From Chloropicon primus (Eukaryota > Chlorophyta > Chloropicophyceae > Chloropicales > Chloropicaceae): a stretch of 64,000 bases of DNA. The stretch is from contig CP060756.1 of assembly GCA_023205875.1 (NCBI GenBank), forward strand, positions 310,001-374,000, written 5' to 3'. The position numbers and the translations under genes were made by a program. This document shows positions 1-9,624 of the stretch, piece by piece; the stretch's first letter is position 1; the number at the start of each line of letters is the position of its first letter. The notes beneath the pieces are model-generated. The model did not search any database. It saw only the letters and a program-made list of their open reading frames with translations, and was not told the origin of the DNA.

Positions 1-1394
1 ATCTTCAAGGACCTCACCCTCTTGACAAACTCGCTGATCTTCCTCGCCGCGTTGGACTGTGGAATCTCGTACAGGTCCTCGATCAGATTCTTCCGCTCCC
101 TGTCCATCAGGTCCCCGAACTCGGTGTACACGTACTCCGAGTCCTGAAAATTCCCTGTGTACACCCTCGGAACCTCGGGGGACCTGAATATCCTGCTGAG
201 CGACCACATTAGGGCTCCGTACACTTTCATGAGGTGCTGGGAGTCGACCTGATCCGCCTTGTTCAGCACGATTCTCACCTTGTCGTCGAACCCATGGAGG
301 GCTTGAATCACCCTCTTGAACTCGTCGCTGATGTCCAGCTTGTAAGGATCGAACAGGAGCAAGATCAGGTCGGTCCTCTCCGCGAACCAGCGCACCACCT
401 CGGGGAACTCGTAGCCCCTCTCCAGCCTCTGCTTCTCCCCGGAGAGGACTCCAGGGGTGTCCACAATGTCGATGGAATTCAAGAGCTCGGCCGGCATCTC
501 CGCTCCCGCGAACTTGTTCAAGAACTTTTGCCCAAACTTTGTCAAACCGGCGTAGGGCTTGTCCGCCGAGACCGCCAAGGCGTTGCCGGGCATCGTCTTT
601 GCGGTCACGGAGTGGGAGACGACCACAAACCTATCGGTGGTCGGCTCCGGCCCGATCACCGCGGACGGGTACTGCTCGCCCAGGAGGTACTTGATGAAGC
701 TGGTCTTCCCCACACTGTACTGCCCGAGCATCATCACCGACGGCTTTGCCGAGAAATCCTGCGGCCTCATGACCGGGGAGTGGAAGAGGGGAAACTGGAA
801 CTTCTCCTCCAGAGGCTTCAAGTTCTTCATGTAGAGCTTGCAGAGGCCGTCCTGGAGGCTGTTGACGTTCTTCACCGACATTTTGGGGTTCACCTTGGTC
901 CCCAGCCCGAGCTTGCTCTTCATGGGCGAGGCGCTGGGCTTCACGGCCGGCTCGAAGGACCCCGACACATTGATGCCGACCAGCTGCGGCAGGCTCAGGT
1001 CCTGCTCCTTGTTGATCTCCCTGGCGACCTGGGAGTTGATGGTCCTCCCCGCCTGTGCGATCGAGATCAGCTTCATCGCGACGACGAACTCCTCGAGCTC
1101 CAGGGTCCCCCTCCTCTTGCTGTCGGCGAGGGCCCACACCTTGGCGAGCGTGGGCTGGGGCAGCCTCGACCTCGAGAAGAACGTCACGGCCTCATTCCCG
1201 TTCACCACCCCGTCCTTGTCCTTGTCCGCCTCCTTGAACCACTTGTAAAACTCGCCGGGCGAGTCCCCGAGTCCCAGCGGCCTGCTGTAGTTCGGCTTCT
1301 TCGCGGACCCGTCCCCCTTCTTCGAGGGCGTCTTCGCCTTGCCCTCCTTCCCCTGGGGGCTCGGGCTCGGGCTCTTCTTCGACGATGAGAACAT
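1..1394 (-). CDS. EHD1: EHD-family dynamin-like ATPase, plant type with N-terminal EH domain (C-terminus outside window)
   Basis: Membrane-remodelling ATPase of endocytic recycling. The ATG is at 1394 and one frame stays open to position 1, so about 464 residues are seen and the C-terminus lies beyond the window. After a Lys/Ser/Pro-rich start there is an EH domain (about residues 45-140) with a good EF-hand loop (DKDKDGVVNGNE, about 57-68). The dynamin-type G domain follows: P-loop GQYSVGKTS (about 224-232), DTPG and NKAD. An EH domain at the N-terminus is the plant arrangement; animal EHDs carry it at the C-terminus. No intron is visible. The composite upstream motif lies at 1504-1557. Family identity is secure; the symbol follows the Arabidopsis gene. 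Confidence 0.95.
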   Translation of the reverse strand, partial: MFSSSKKSPSPSPQGKEGKAKTPSKKGDGSAKKPNYSRPLGLGDSPGEFYKWFKEADKDKDGVVNGNEAVTFFSRSRLPQPTLAKVWALADSKRRGTLELEEFVVAMKLISIAQAGRTINSQVAREINKEQDLSLPQLVGINVSGSFEPAVKPSASPMKSKLGLGTKVNPKMSVKNVNSLQDGLCKLYMKNLKPLEEKFQFPLFHSPVMRPQDFSAKPSVMMLGQYSVGKTSFIKYLLGEQYPSAVIGPEPTTDRFVVVSHSVTAKTMPGNALAVSADKPYAGLTKFGQKFLNKFAGAEMPAELLNSIDIVDTPGVLSGEKQRLERGYEFPEVVRWFAERTDLILLLFDPYKLDISDEFKRVIQALHGFDDKVRIVLNKADQVDSQHLMKVYGALMWSLSRIFRSPEVPRVYTGNFQDSEYVYTEFGDLMDRERKNLIEDLYEIPQSNAARKISEFVKRVRSLK

Positions 1395-1503
1395 CTCCTC
1401 GAGCTCGAGGGGTTCGCACACCAGCAACAACACACACACACACAAGAACTCCCTCTCCTTCTCCACTTGGTAACGGCTTCTGTCTCGAGAGTCTCTTGTC
1501 CAC

Positions 1504-1557
1504 GACTCCGGACGCCAAACGCGTCAACCGAGGGCTCTTTGGAAAGACCAAGAGACG
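1504..1557 (-). promoter_or_regulatory. Composite upstream motif, copy 1 (EHD)
   Basis: On the + strand it has three blocks: GACTCCGGACGCCAAA (1504-1519), GTCAACCGAGG (1523-1533) and GGAAAGACCAAGAGACG (1541-1557). The same blocks occur in the same order at 62064-62115. It lies about 110-160 bp upstream of the EHD start codon and is probably core promoter or transcription-start DNA. The function is inferred. Confidence 0.55.
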
Positions 1558-1885
1558 GTGACTCGCGCCAATCCCTCCTCTCCCGCTTCCTCCGTCCCTC
1601 ACGTCGCCCAAAAACAGACCAAAGCACACAAGAGAGCACGCGCGGCCGTTACCGCCCCACACAATTGATTCCCCTCGTCGAAACCCTCGAAACCCTAAAC
1701 CTTTTTGCATTCTACACGAGACGTTAATTCTACGGAGTAACTTTCCATAAGAATAAGTAACGTCTCCTGAAGAATGATACCCCCAATTTTTACTTAAGGA
1801 AATACGATGTGTGTTGGCGTTTGATTAAGGAAAAGCGCTAGCACTGGCCGCGGCCCTTCCGAGAGACAAGCGAACAACGGCTAAC

Positions 1886-2190
1886 TTTTTACCCAGCACA
1901 GGAGCCAGGAGCTTTACCAGAGGAGCCAGGAGCTTTACCAGAGGAGCTTTACCCAGCACAGGAGCCAGGAGCTTTACCCAGCACAGCCAGGAGCTTTACC
2001 AGAGGAGCCAGGAGCCAGGAGCTTTACCAAGCACAGCCAGGAGCTTTACCAGAGGAGCCAGGAGCCAGGAGCTTTACCAAGCACAGCCAGGAGCTTTACC
2101 AGAGGAGCCAGGAGCTTTACCAGGAGCCAGGAGCTTTACCCAGCACAGCCAGGAGCTTTACCAGAGGAGCTTTACCCAGCAGAGGAGCCA
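1886..2190. repeat. GC-rich minisatellite, unit about 19-24 bp
   Basis: Tandem imperfect copies built from two short blocks, AGGAGCCAGGAGCTTTACC and CAGCACAGCC/CAGAGGAGC, shuffled in different orders over about 300 bp. Higher-order duplication is visible: the stretch around 2010-2060 recurs almost exactly about 60 bp later. It sits directly upstream of the gene at 2282. Confidence 0.85.
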
Positions 2191-2281
2191 AGACTTTTGG
2201 ACGAGGGGGTCGAGAGCGAGTGGAGCGAGTGTCTGCAGAGAGCGTTTCATTGACCGAGGTGTTGAGTGGTTTGCTTGCGAG

Positions 2282-3763
2282 ATGGCGGGGCCAGACGAAG
2301 TCGTTGTCAAGCACAGGAAAGGGGCAGTGGGCCTGTACCTGGTCCTCATGGCAGGTGAGTTTGCTCCCTCCTCCTTTTCTTCTTCTCTTTTCCGTGTTTT
2401 CTTTTTGTTGTTGTGTCGAACGGTGTTTAGGGGTCTCTCGCTGGGACTGACGTCGTGCGTGGCTTGCTCCTCTTCTCTGCTCGTATCAAGGATACTTGGC
2501 GTACTGCATCGTCACCCTGGTGACAACCTTTAAGAAGTTGGACAACCCTCCCATATCCTCCACGAATCAACAGTTATCGTGGAACCTACCGGCACTTTTC
2601 ATAGGACCGAGCGAGAGATACGCGCCGGACTTCACCAGTCAGAGGTTCTTCGCCCGTTGCGTCTTCCAGGTAAGTTGGTCGTCCTCTCCAACTTCTCATC
2701 ATCATCATCAGCAGCAGCAGCAATGTCACCTGCAACTGCAAGATCGCATGACGAACTAACGTTTGCTCTCTCTGTGTCTGTCTGTCTCTCTGCCTCTCGA
2801 TTGCTTGTGTGGCTGGTGTGTGTCCTCCTGCAGGAGTCTCACTTCGCTTTGGGTCCGGACTTCAAAACGGACAAGAGGTGCACGGGAGGGCGGTGCTTCT
2901 GCACGGCGAGGGTCGTCGACCATCCCAACGACCCGAGCAAGAAGAGGGTCGGCGTGGACCTCAGCAGTCTGGTGGCCAAGCACAAGGGAGCGTCGGTCGA
3001 GATCTACATGGAGTTCCCAAAGCCAACGAAGGTGGTCTGCCCTACGATCTCCCAGCTGCTGAACCAGGGGGCGGACGTCGCTCTGCCCATCGTGTGCGAT
3101 AGGACGATGATCACGGACTTGTACTCGAGGAGAATGTTCGATGAGGCGGTTGCGAACAAGGAGGCCGTCGAGCCCCAAGGAAAGATGGCGACGACGGCGT
3201 CCAGCCCATCCTTCCCGATGAACAACAAGTTCTGGATCGAGATGAGTCAGATTGAGAGGTACGTGAGGGACGAGAGTTACTTCAGTGGCGCGCCTACCGC
3301 CCAGCTGGAGACCGAGGATAGCTTTGACACCACGGGTTACTCGGAGCACCTCTCGTTCGACAGCACACACGTCAACTATCTCGAGGCCAACAACCTTGAC
3401 TTCATGCTGCTGACGGTCAAGGCGTCCTCCGTGGGCGTCGTCGTCAAGCACAAGGAGCTCAGCCCCATGGATTGGACCATCTTGCTGGGTCAGCTCGGAG
3501 GTTTCTGGGTGGTGGTGACCATCCTGTTCAGGATCGTGTACGTCCCAAAGGCGTACATGGTCCCTCGCTGGAAGAAGACCGAGGCCGACTTGGAGGACGA
3601 GATGAACGCGGCCCACACGGAGAAGCTGTGGGAGGGTGCCGTCCGGAGGAAGTCCCAGGCGCAGCCCGGGGCCGCCTACCCCCTCACTCCCGCGCAGAGA
3701 GTCACCTCGTACCCGCCCAAGGGGAACAACCAGTCCACCATCCAGATGACAGACACCGCCTGA
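2282..3763 (+). CDS. Two-transmembrane protein of unrecognised family
   Basis: Three exons inferred from splice signals and frame: 2282-2354, 2491-2669 and 2834-3763, with introns starting GTGAGT and GTAAGT and ending AAG and CAG. The product is about 393 residues. It has one membrane segment near the N-terminus (about 15-40) and one near residue 300 (from the motif LSPMDWTILLGQLGGFW). Between them is a loop of about 260 residues with several cysteines (KRCTGGRCFC), and after them a hydrophilic tail. This two-TM, large-loop topology resembles P2X or ENaC channels, but I see no P2X or ENaC signature and do not assign it. Exon joins are good; function unknown. Confidence 0.75.
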
Positions 3764-3913
3764 GTGACACGAAGAAGGAAGGACTCCACGAGGAGCTTGT
3801 AGTTTTTTTGTAGATATGTATCACCAAGCAAAGCTGCCAAAGCAAGGTAGCAGGGGTGGCATCCGTTTAGCATTAAGTTATTGAATAAAGAAAGCAACTC
3901 CATGTCATCAACA

Positions 3914-3945
<32 letters not shown>
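3914..3945. repeat. CGT trinucleotide run between convergent genes
   Basis: About ten CGT units with one CGC, between the 3' ends of the two-TM gene (+) and the cystatin gene (-). An AATAAA lies at about 3882. Confidence 0.8.
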
Positions 3946-3958
3946 ATGAATGGAAAGG

Positions 3959-4396
3959 TCACTCGATTTGGTCGTCCACCTTCTTCCCGGACTCGACGCT
4001 CACGAGCTGAGGGCCCTCGCCGGTGTGAGGCAGAGGGCAGTAGACCAAGACGTGGACGCACTCCTCCTCGCTCACTTTGACCTTCACCTTGTAGTTGATG
4101 CCCGCGACCTAAACGACAAAACAAACAAACAAACAAACACAAGAGACAGCTTGGTGTGAGGCTTCCTCCTGGCTGGAACGAGGGCAATCTCCCCTTGGAG
4201 AGCCGCGATTCATCACGTGCGTGCGTCACTCCATCGATCTACTCTCTCTTCTTACCACTTGCTTGACAAAGGAGACAGGCTCGAACGTCTGAAAAGCCTT
4301 CCCGTGCTTCCCTTCGACCTCCGCCTTCAACCCAGTCACGATCTCCTTTACCTCCGCCGTCACGGCTTCTGCTCCTCCGTACGCTCCCACTGCCAT
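3959..4396 (-). CDS. Cystatin, stefin type (cysteine protease inhibitor)
   Basis: Two exons on the minus strand: 4396-4256 and 4108-3959, with a 147-nt intron that begins GTAAG and ends TTTAG. The product is 96 residues, the size of animal stefins. The papain-binding loop QVVAG (residues 46-50) is split by the intron after QV. A conserved start (MAVGAYGGAEAV) is followed by an alpha-helix (about 10-33), and HVLVYCPLP corresponds to the strand and second hairpin of stefins. There is no signal peptide, so it is presumably cytosolic. The intron holds a run of GTTT units near its 3' end. Open-reading-frame scans alone would miss this gene. Confidence 0.9.
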
Positions 4397-4872
4397 CGCC
4401 TCTCTCTCTTCTCTCTTCTTCTCTCTCCTCCTGTCTCTGTCTCTGTCTCTCCTGTCTCTCTCACTTTTGCTTCCTCCACCGTCGGAGAGACAGAGAGACA
4501 GAGAGACAGAGAAGGGGAGGAAAGGCGAGGGTGTTGGAGCGATCGGTTGCGCCGGTTGCGACGGAGGAGGGTGCCGATCGATAGAACGCTTCGTTCTCTT
4601 TCCGTGGACCCGAGCATCACCTGGGTGGCTTGGCGAGCGACCTAATTCATCCCCAGCGAATCGTGTTGTTGTTGTTAAACTTGCAGAGAAGGGAGGAGGA
4701 GGCATCGTCCTACCTGATTGATATATTGTTGGTCGAAGGGTTTGGTCCGATCGCCTGAGGCACAGGATCGAGGAGGAGGCATCGTCGTGCTCGTCGCGGT
4801 CTTTGGAGAATTGTTTTGGGTTACTGCGCAAGCGCTCCGCATTTTGGTCGAGATCAGTAGAGTTGGCCGAGC
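4397..4872. other. Divergent promoter region, cystatin to UNG
   Basis: 476 bp with a pyrimidine-rich tract (TCTCT/GTCTCT units, 4398-4465) that turns into a purine-rich tract (AGAGACAG units, 4484-4512). This makes an imperfect inverted repeat centred near 4475. Nothing coding was recognised. Confidence 0.5.
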
Positions 4873-5989
4873 ATGAGTGCGGCGTCACAGCGAAGGCTCG
4901 AGGACTTCTTCGGGGCCCCCGCGAAGAAGAGGAAGGTGGAGGATGCGTCGGATGGGAAGGAGGAAGGCGAGGGCTCTCGTGATCAATCTAAGCAGCCGGA
5001 CCGCGCGGAGATCAACCGCGCGGTGGCGTTGATGCTCGCGAAAACGAGGAAGGTTAGGGAGAGGTGAGTCCCAGAGGAGAGCCAAGTCAAGCCTACCTCG
5101 GTGGAGTGTTCTGACCCACAATTCTGTTTCGCTTTGCACGACAGTGTCTTGGGGACTCGGCAGAAGGGGGAGCAACCCAAGCTGAAGGAGCTCCTGCTGG
5201 AGGCAAGCTGGATGGACGCTCTCGAGAATCAGTTCTCTCGTGAATACTTTCTGTCTCTGGAGCGTTTCATACACTCGGAGTGGAAGGGAAAGGTCCAGAT
5301 ATTCCCTGAGCCTTGGAACATCTTCCGCGCGCTCAACGCCTGCCCCCCAAGCAAGGTGAAGGTAGTGATCCTGGGTCAGGTGAGTTCTTGAGGCGACTTT
5401 TGTCGCGTCGCCAGTTCTGCCACAAACGACTTTGCTCGCCTCGGCCCGCCCCCTTCCTGACGCGCGATAACTCGGCTCTGCCTGCCTCTTCTTCTGTCCC
5501 TCCTTTCAGGACCCGTACCACAACATCGGGCAGGCCATGGGACTGAGCTTCTCCGTGCCCAACGGGGTTCAGGTTCCGATGAGTCTTAGGAACATCTACA
5601 AGGAGTTGAAAACCGACTGCGGGACAGTGACCCCGACGCACGGGAACCTCGAGAAATGGGCCGCCCAGGGCGTCCTGCTGCTCAATTCCGTGCTCACCGT
5701 GCGAGCACACGCCGCGGGGTCCCACAGCAAGAGGGGCTGGGAGACATTCACCGAGGAGGTCATAAAGACGATCTCTTCTCAGCAGGAGAACATCGTGTTC
5801 CTGCTGTGGGGCAAGTGGGCACAGGACAGAGGCAGGCTGATCAAAAACAATTCCAGGCACTGCATCTTGAAGTGCCCCCATCCCTCCGGGCTCTCCGCGC
5901 ACAGGGGCTTCTTCGGGTCCAAGCACTTCTCCCAGGCAAACGAGTACTTGGTGGGCAACAAGAAGGCACCGATCGACTGGCAGTTGTAA
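4873..5989 (+). CDS. UNG: Uracil-DNA glycosylase, family 1
   Basis: Removes uracil from DNA in base excision repair. Three exons: 4873-5063, 5145-5379 and 5510-5989, giving about 301 residues. The catalytic water-activating motif [16 protein letters not shown] starts exactly at the exon 2/3 junction (catalytic Asp about 143). [11 protein letters not shown] and the DNA-intercalating [12 protein letters not shown] (His about 266) follow. The N-terminus has a perfect PIP box, QRRLEDFF (residues 6-13), and a nuclear localisation signal, PAKKRKVED. This mirrors human nuclear UNG2 and suggests PCNA-directed repair at replication forks. Confidence 0.96.
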
Positions 5990-6066
5990 GATTGTGCTGT
6001 TTGTACGTAATCTTTTATCACATATATTAACGAGGGTATTTGAGTAATGGTACAAGTAGTCTTCGG

Positions 6067-7377
6067 TTAGAACAGCGCCTTCCCGGACACGAACACGCCC
6101 AAGCAGGCCAAAACGGCACCCAGAGTGACCAAAGAGGCGTGGAAGCACAGCCTGGGCCACCTGCACTTGTGCGTGGTGTCCAAGATATCCAACAGGGGAG
6201 GTAGAATCAGGGCGAGCATGGTGGACGCGCCGGATCCAATCAGGGCGATCATCAGGCCAAGGTTGTTGCCCATGGCTATGGCGAGGCCTCCGGTGAATAT
6301 TGCCAGGGCAAGCCTGCCATAGTAGGGGCCCGAGGTCCCCGCGGGGGAGCCCAGGACCCGCTCCGCAATGACTTCGGCGGCCGGGCGGAGCTGCAGGGGG
6401 TACGTCAGCAGGACAGCCGCGCACAGGAAGATGTTGATCACGATCATCCACGCATTTGAGGCCACGCCCCTCTTGTCCAGCTCCGCCGTGATGCTCCCAT
6501 CTGAAATTTTCCCGAACGAGTAGTAGCTCAAAGTCCCCATGAGCCACAATATCGTGCAAGCTGTGATGATGCCCGGGAAGAACACCTTTCGAAACTCCTT
6601 GGTGGACCTCATCGAGTTGCCAATCGGGAGGACGAGGCCGATGCCCTCCAGGGAGTAGACAGAGTTTCCAACAAAAAGTGGAAACTCCGACCTACAAAGA
6701 GGCAGCTTCTTCACGGCGTCGAAGTTGTCAGCGACAGCGTGCCTCACGCTCTCCACGAGAACCCAAAGGATGCTGGAGCATATGAGAAGGTTTGACATGC
6801 CGGAAAAGACGGCCAGGCTCTTCACTTGGTTGGGCACGATCAAAAGCAGGACCACCGGGAAGGCCAGGGCTGCCATGTAGGCATACGGGATCTCGTTATC
6901 CTTTCCGAACAAGTCCTCCGAAGGAAACGAGTCCCCAAAGAAAGAAAAGTAGACGGAACAGATGCCCAGCTGAGTCAGGACAATGAAGGTGTCCACCAAG
7001 GGCTTGCCGCTCTTGCCGAGGACGTGCCCCGCCACCTCACCATACGTCCGAGCAAATCGCCCATCCACTTTGAGGCGTTCCCTGCACTGGATCAGAAGGT
7101 GCATGTTGTACACGGCCATGCTCGATAGGATGAAGAATCCCAGCGGCCCGAGGAGTGAGCCGGCTTGCGAAAACGCGAAGGGGAGACTGAGGCAACCCGG
7201 TCCCACGTTACCCTTCAGCACGTTCATGAAGGTCTGCTTCCTGCTGGCATAGACGACGGTTTGGGCTCCCTCCCCCCCCTTGTCGTCCCCCGCACAGACA
7301 TCCGTCAGCGAAGACGATCGGCTCCGCAGCAGAGGCTGCTGCTGGTCGCTCACCCCCGCCAAGGCCTCCCCATCCAT
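6067..7377 (-). CDS. Amino-acid transporter, AAAP family (AVT/vacuolar type)
   Basis: A single exon of 436 residues. The first membrane segment has the family hallmark GNVGPGCLSLPFAFSQAG (about residues 54-71). About ten further hydrophobic segments follow, with no long C-terminal tail. The family moves neutral or other amino acids across vacuolar or plasma membranes with protons; yeast Avt proteins and plant AVT are the nearest types I know. The acidic, Ser-rich N-terminus (about 45 residues) is cytosolic. It is divergent from CNOT3, and the composite motif lies between the two genes. The substrate cannot be read from the sequence. Confidence 0.92.
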   Translation of the reverse strand: MDGEALAGVSDQQQPLLRSRSSSLTDVCAGDDKGGEGAQTVVYASRKQTFMNVLKGNVGPGCLSLPFAFSQAGSLLGPLGFFILSSMAVYNMHLLIQCRERLKVDGRFARTYGEVAGHVLGKSGKPLVDTFIVLTQLGICSVYFSFFGDSFPSEDLFGKDNEIPYAYMAALAFPVVLLLIVPNQVKSLAVFSGMSNLLICSSILWVLVESVRHAVADNFDAVKKLPLCRSEFPLFVGNSVYSLEGIGLVLPIGNSMRSTKEFRKVFFPGIITACTILWLMGTLSYYSFGKISDGSITAELDKRGVASNAWMIVINIFLCAAVLLTYPLQLRPAAEVIAERVLGSPAGTSGPYYGRLALAIFTGGLAIAMGNNLGLMIALIGSGASTMLALILPPLLDILDTTHKCRWPRLCFHASLVTLGAVLACLGVFVSGKALF

Positions 7378-7465
7378 CCTCCTCCTCCCCTCTCTTCAGA
7401 CCTGTTTCCCAATCCTCTCCCGGACACAAGACATCCAAGCCCTGGGCCTCTCTTGAAAGGAAGAC

Positions 7466-7490
7466 GAGAGAGAGAGAGAGAGAGAGAGAA
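7466..7490. repeat. GA dinucleotide run
   Basis: A pure GAGA tract in the 5' region of the amino-acid transporter gene. Confidence 0.85.
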
Positions 7491-7615
7491 GAGGTCCGAC
7501 CTCCTCGGGCCCTCAACGCGCCCCCCGTCCTCCAATCCAATCCCAAACTCAATCCTGATGATGATGCAGCGAGGGTTCTGATCGACCTCAGCGGTTCCAC
7601 CTTTCCGTCAAACTC

Positions 7616-7650
7616 GTCAACCAAGGTACGAGCGGAAAGGTCTTGAGACG
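7616..7650 (-). promoter_or_regulatory. Composite upstream motif, copy 2 (transporter/CNOT3)
   Basis: GTCAACCAAGGTACGAGC is followed by GGAAAGGTCTTGAGACG. It lies about 240 bp upstream of the transporter ATG and about 220 bp upstream of the divergent CNOT3 ATG. A telobox-like GGTTTAGGTTTAG (7779-7791) sits between the motif and CNOT3. The remaining part of 7378-7867 is a GA-rich leader with no gene. Confidence 0.6.
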
Positions 7651-7867
7651 CCCTGTCGCACCACTCGATCCTCTCGTCCTTGCTCGGTTCCCTCCGCCCT
7701 GGTGTCGCGTTCGAAGCCACGCTGATCGTACCTCGCTGACGCAGTGAGTGAGTGGTCTGTGGAGGGGCGAAGCAAGAGAGGTTTAGGTTTAGCGAGGGAG
7801 CGAGGAGGGCGAGGGCGAGGAGGGAGAGAGGGCAGAGGAGGGAGGGAGGGAGAGAGGGAAGAGGACG

Positions 7868-9502
7868 ATGGCGGCGCAACGAAAACTCCAGCAGGAGATC
7901 GACAAGGTCCTGAAGAAAATAAAAGAAGGTGTCGATGTTTTTGATAACTTGTGGGAGCAAATGCAAGCGAGCGAGTACCAGAACCAAAGGGAGAAGTTCG
8001 AGAGCGAGTTGAAGAAGGAGATCAAGAAGCTTCAGAGGTTCAGGGACCAGGTGAAGACTTGGCAGGCGTCTTCAGATGTGAAGGACAAGAAGCCTCTCCT
8101 GGAGGCGCGTAAGGCGGTGGAGAGGGAGATGGAGCGTTTCAAAGCGGCGGAACGGGAGGGGAAGACGAAGGCGTTCTCCAAGGAGGGGCTCATAAAAGCG
8201 GCGAGCTTGGACCCGAAGAGCAAGGCCAGGCAGGAGGTCAGGGACTGGGTGAACTCAACCGTCGACAAGCTGAACAGTCAGATCGATGAGCTGGACGCGG
8301 AGCTTGAGGCGTCGGGCTCGAAGAAGAAGAAGAAGTCCAGCCGCGAGCTGGAAGTGGAGCAGTACATCTCGCGCCACCGAGAGCACATACAGAAGCTGGA
8401 GAGCCTGCTGAGGCTGCTTGACAACGAGCAGCTTGAGCCCGACGATTTTGCTGACATCAGAGACTTCCTGGATGACTACATTGAGAGGAACCAGGACGAC
8501 CCCGAGGAGTTCGAGGATAGCATGGAGTACTTCTATGAAGGCGTTGCTGACGTCATGGAGAGCGCTCCTTTGGCGACCGTGACCTCCCTGACCAAGAAGA
8601 AGGACGACAAGGACAAGGAGGACAAGAAGGCCAAGGAGCGCCAGGAGAAGGAGGAGAAGGAGCGCCAGGAGAAGGTCGAGAGGGAGCAGAGGGAGAGGGA
8701 GCAGAGGGAGAAGGCGGCCCAGGCCAAGGCTGCGCTCGAGGCGGAGAAGGCCAAGGCTAAGGCAGCCATGGAGAGCACCAGGATGGCGGACGCGGTCGAA
8801 AAGAGGAGTCAGCCTTCGCACCCCGGCGCTCAAAGAGATCACGGGGCCACCGTCATGCATGGCAACACTTCCAAGGATGGAGGCCAAGGAGGCCCCGCCA
8901 ACGGGGGAAATGGTGTCTCTGCGGGTTCAACCAAGCACCACGGGGGTATGGGCAGCTGGAACTACGGAGGGAGCGGCCTGGGTGCGGGAGGTGCTGGCGC
9001 ATTCCCTCAGGAAGCCCGCGCAGCAGAGCCGAAGGACAGGCAACAGAGGGAGAGGGGCGGCAAGGGTCAGATGCCGCTACTGAACTCTTCCTTCGGGTCC
9101 AACCTGCCTTCCTTCCGCCACAACGTCCATAGCATCCCTCAGGAGCAGGACCGAACTTGGCGAAACGGGTCTTCTCGCAAGGCGACTGTGAAGGCCCTCA
9201 CCGACCCGAGCTGCTACGAGAGGTTTGATGGGGAGACTCTTTTCTTTGCTTTTTACTACCAGCCCGGTACTTACAGCCAGTACCTCGCGGCCAGGGCTCT
9301 GAAGAAGAAGAACTGGCGTTTCAACAAGCGTCACAACGCTTGGTTCCAAAGGCTCAAGGAGCCCCAGTACGTCACAGCAGAGCAAGAGCAGGGCAGTTAT
9401 ATTTGGTTTGACAATCATATGTTCCACGAAGATGGCTCCCGGGGCTGGAGGCCAAGAGTCAAGGAGAACTTTGTGTTCGAATACAGCGACTTGGAGAGGT
9501 AA
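7868..9502 (+). CDS. CNOT3: CCR4-NOT complex subunit 3 (NOT3/NOT5)
   Basis: Scaffold subunit of the CCR4-NOT deadenylase, acting in mRNA decay and transcription. A single exon of 544 residues. The N-terminal Not3 coiled-coil domain (about 1-230) begins MAAQRKLQQEIDKVLKKIKE. It is followed by a highly charged KDKEDKKAKERQEKEE segment, a Gly/Ser-rich linker (about 290-400) and the C-terminal NOT box (about 415-544: GTYSQYLAARALKKKNW, RWHF-type WRFNKRHNAWFQR, VKENFVFEYSDLE). It is shorter than animal CNOT3 because the linker is short. An AATAAA lies just after the stop (9503-9508). Confidence 0.96.
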   Translation: MAAQRKLQQEIDKVLKKIKEGVDVFDNLWEQMQASEYQNQREKFESELKKEIKKLQRFRDQVKTWQASSDVKDKKPLLEARKAVEREMERFKAAEREGKTKAFSKEGLIKAASLDPKSKARQEVRDWVNSTVDKLNSQIDELDAELEASGSKKKKKSSRELEVEQYISRHREHIQKLESLLRLLDNEQLEPDDFADIRDFLDDYIERNQDDPEEFEDSMEYFYEGVADVMESAPLATVTSLTKKKDDKDKEDKKAKERQEKEEKERQEKVEREQREREQREKAAQAKAALEAEKAKAKAAMESTRMADAVEKRSQPSHPGAQRDHGATVMHGNTSKDGGQGGPANGGNGVSAGSTKHHGGMGSWNYGGSGLGAGGAGAFPQEARAAEPKDRQQRERGGKGQMPLLNSSFGSNLPSFRHNVHSIPQEQDRTWRNGSSRKATVKALTDPSCYERFDGETLFFAFYYQPGTYSQYLAARALKKKNWRFNKRHNAWFQRLKEPQYVTAEQEQGSYIWFDNHMFHEDGSRGWRPRVKENFVFEYSDLER

Positions 9503-9624
9503 ATAAAATGTGTGTTGTGCAATTTTATTATAAGGGGACTGCGTCCTTCATCATCCAAAAAAATAAAAGGTGTCCTCCTTCTCATCCTTCATGATTCACC
9601 GACTGTTCTTGGTGTGGTTGTGTC

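Larger units (their letters stand above)
1395..2281. other. Divergent intergenic region, EHD to two-TM gene
   Basis: Holds a CA run at 1430-1443, the composite motif, a telobox-like AACCCTAAACC at 1691-1701 and the minisatellite at 1886-2190. Just before the next gene is a weak reverse-oriented match to the motif (AGCGTTTCATTGACCGAGG, from 2241). No coding potential is seen. Confidence 0.6.
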
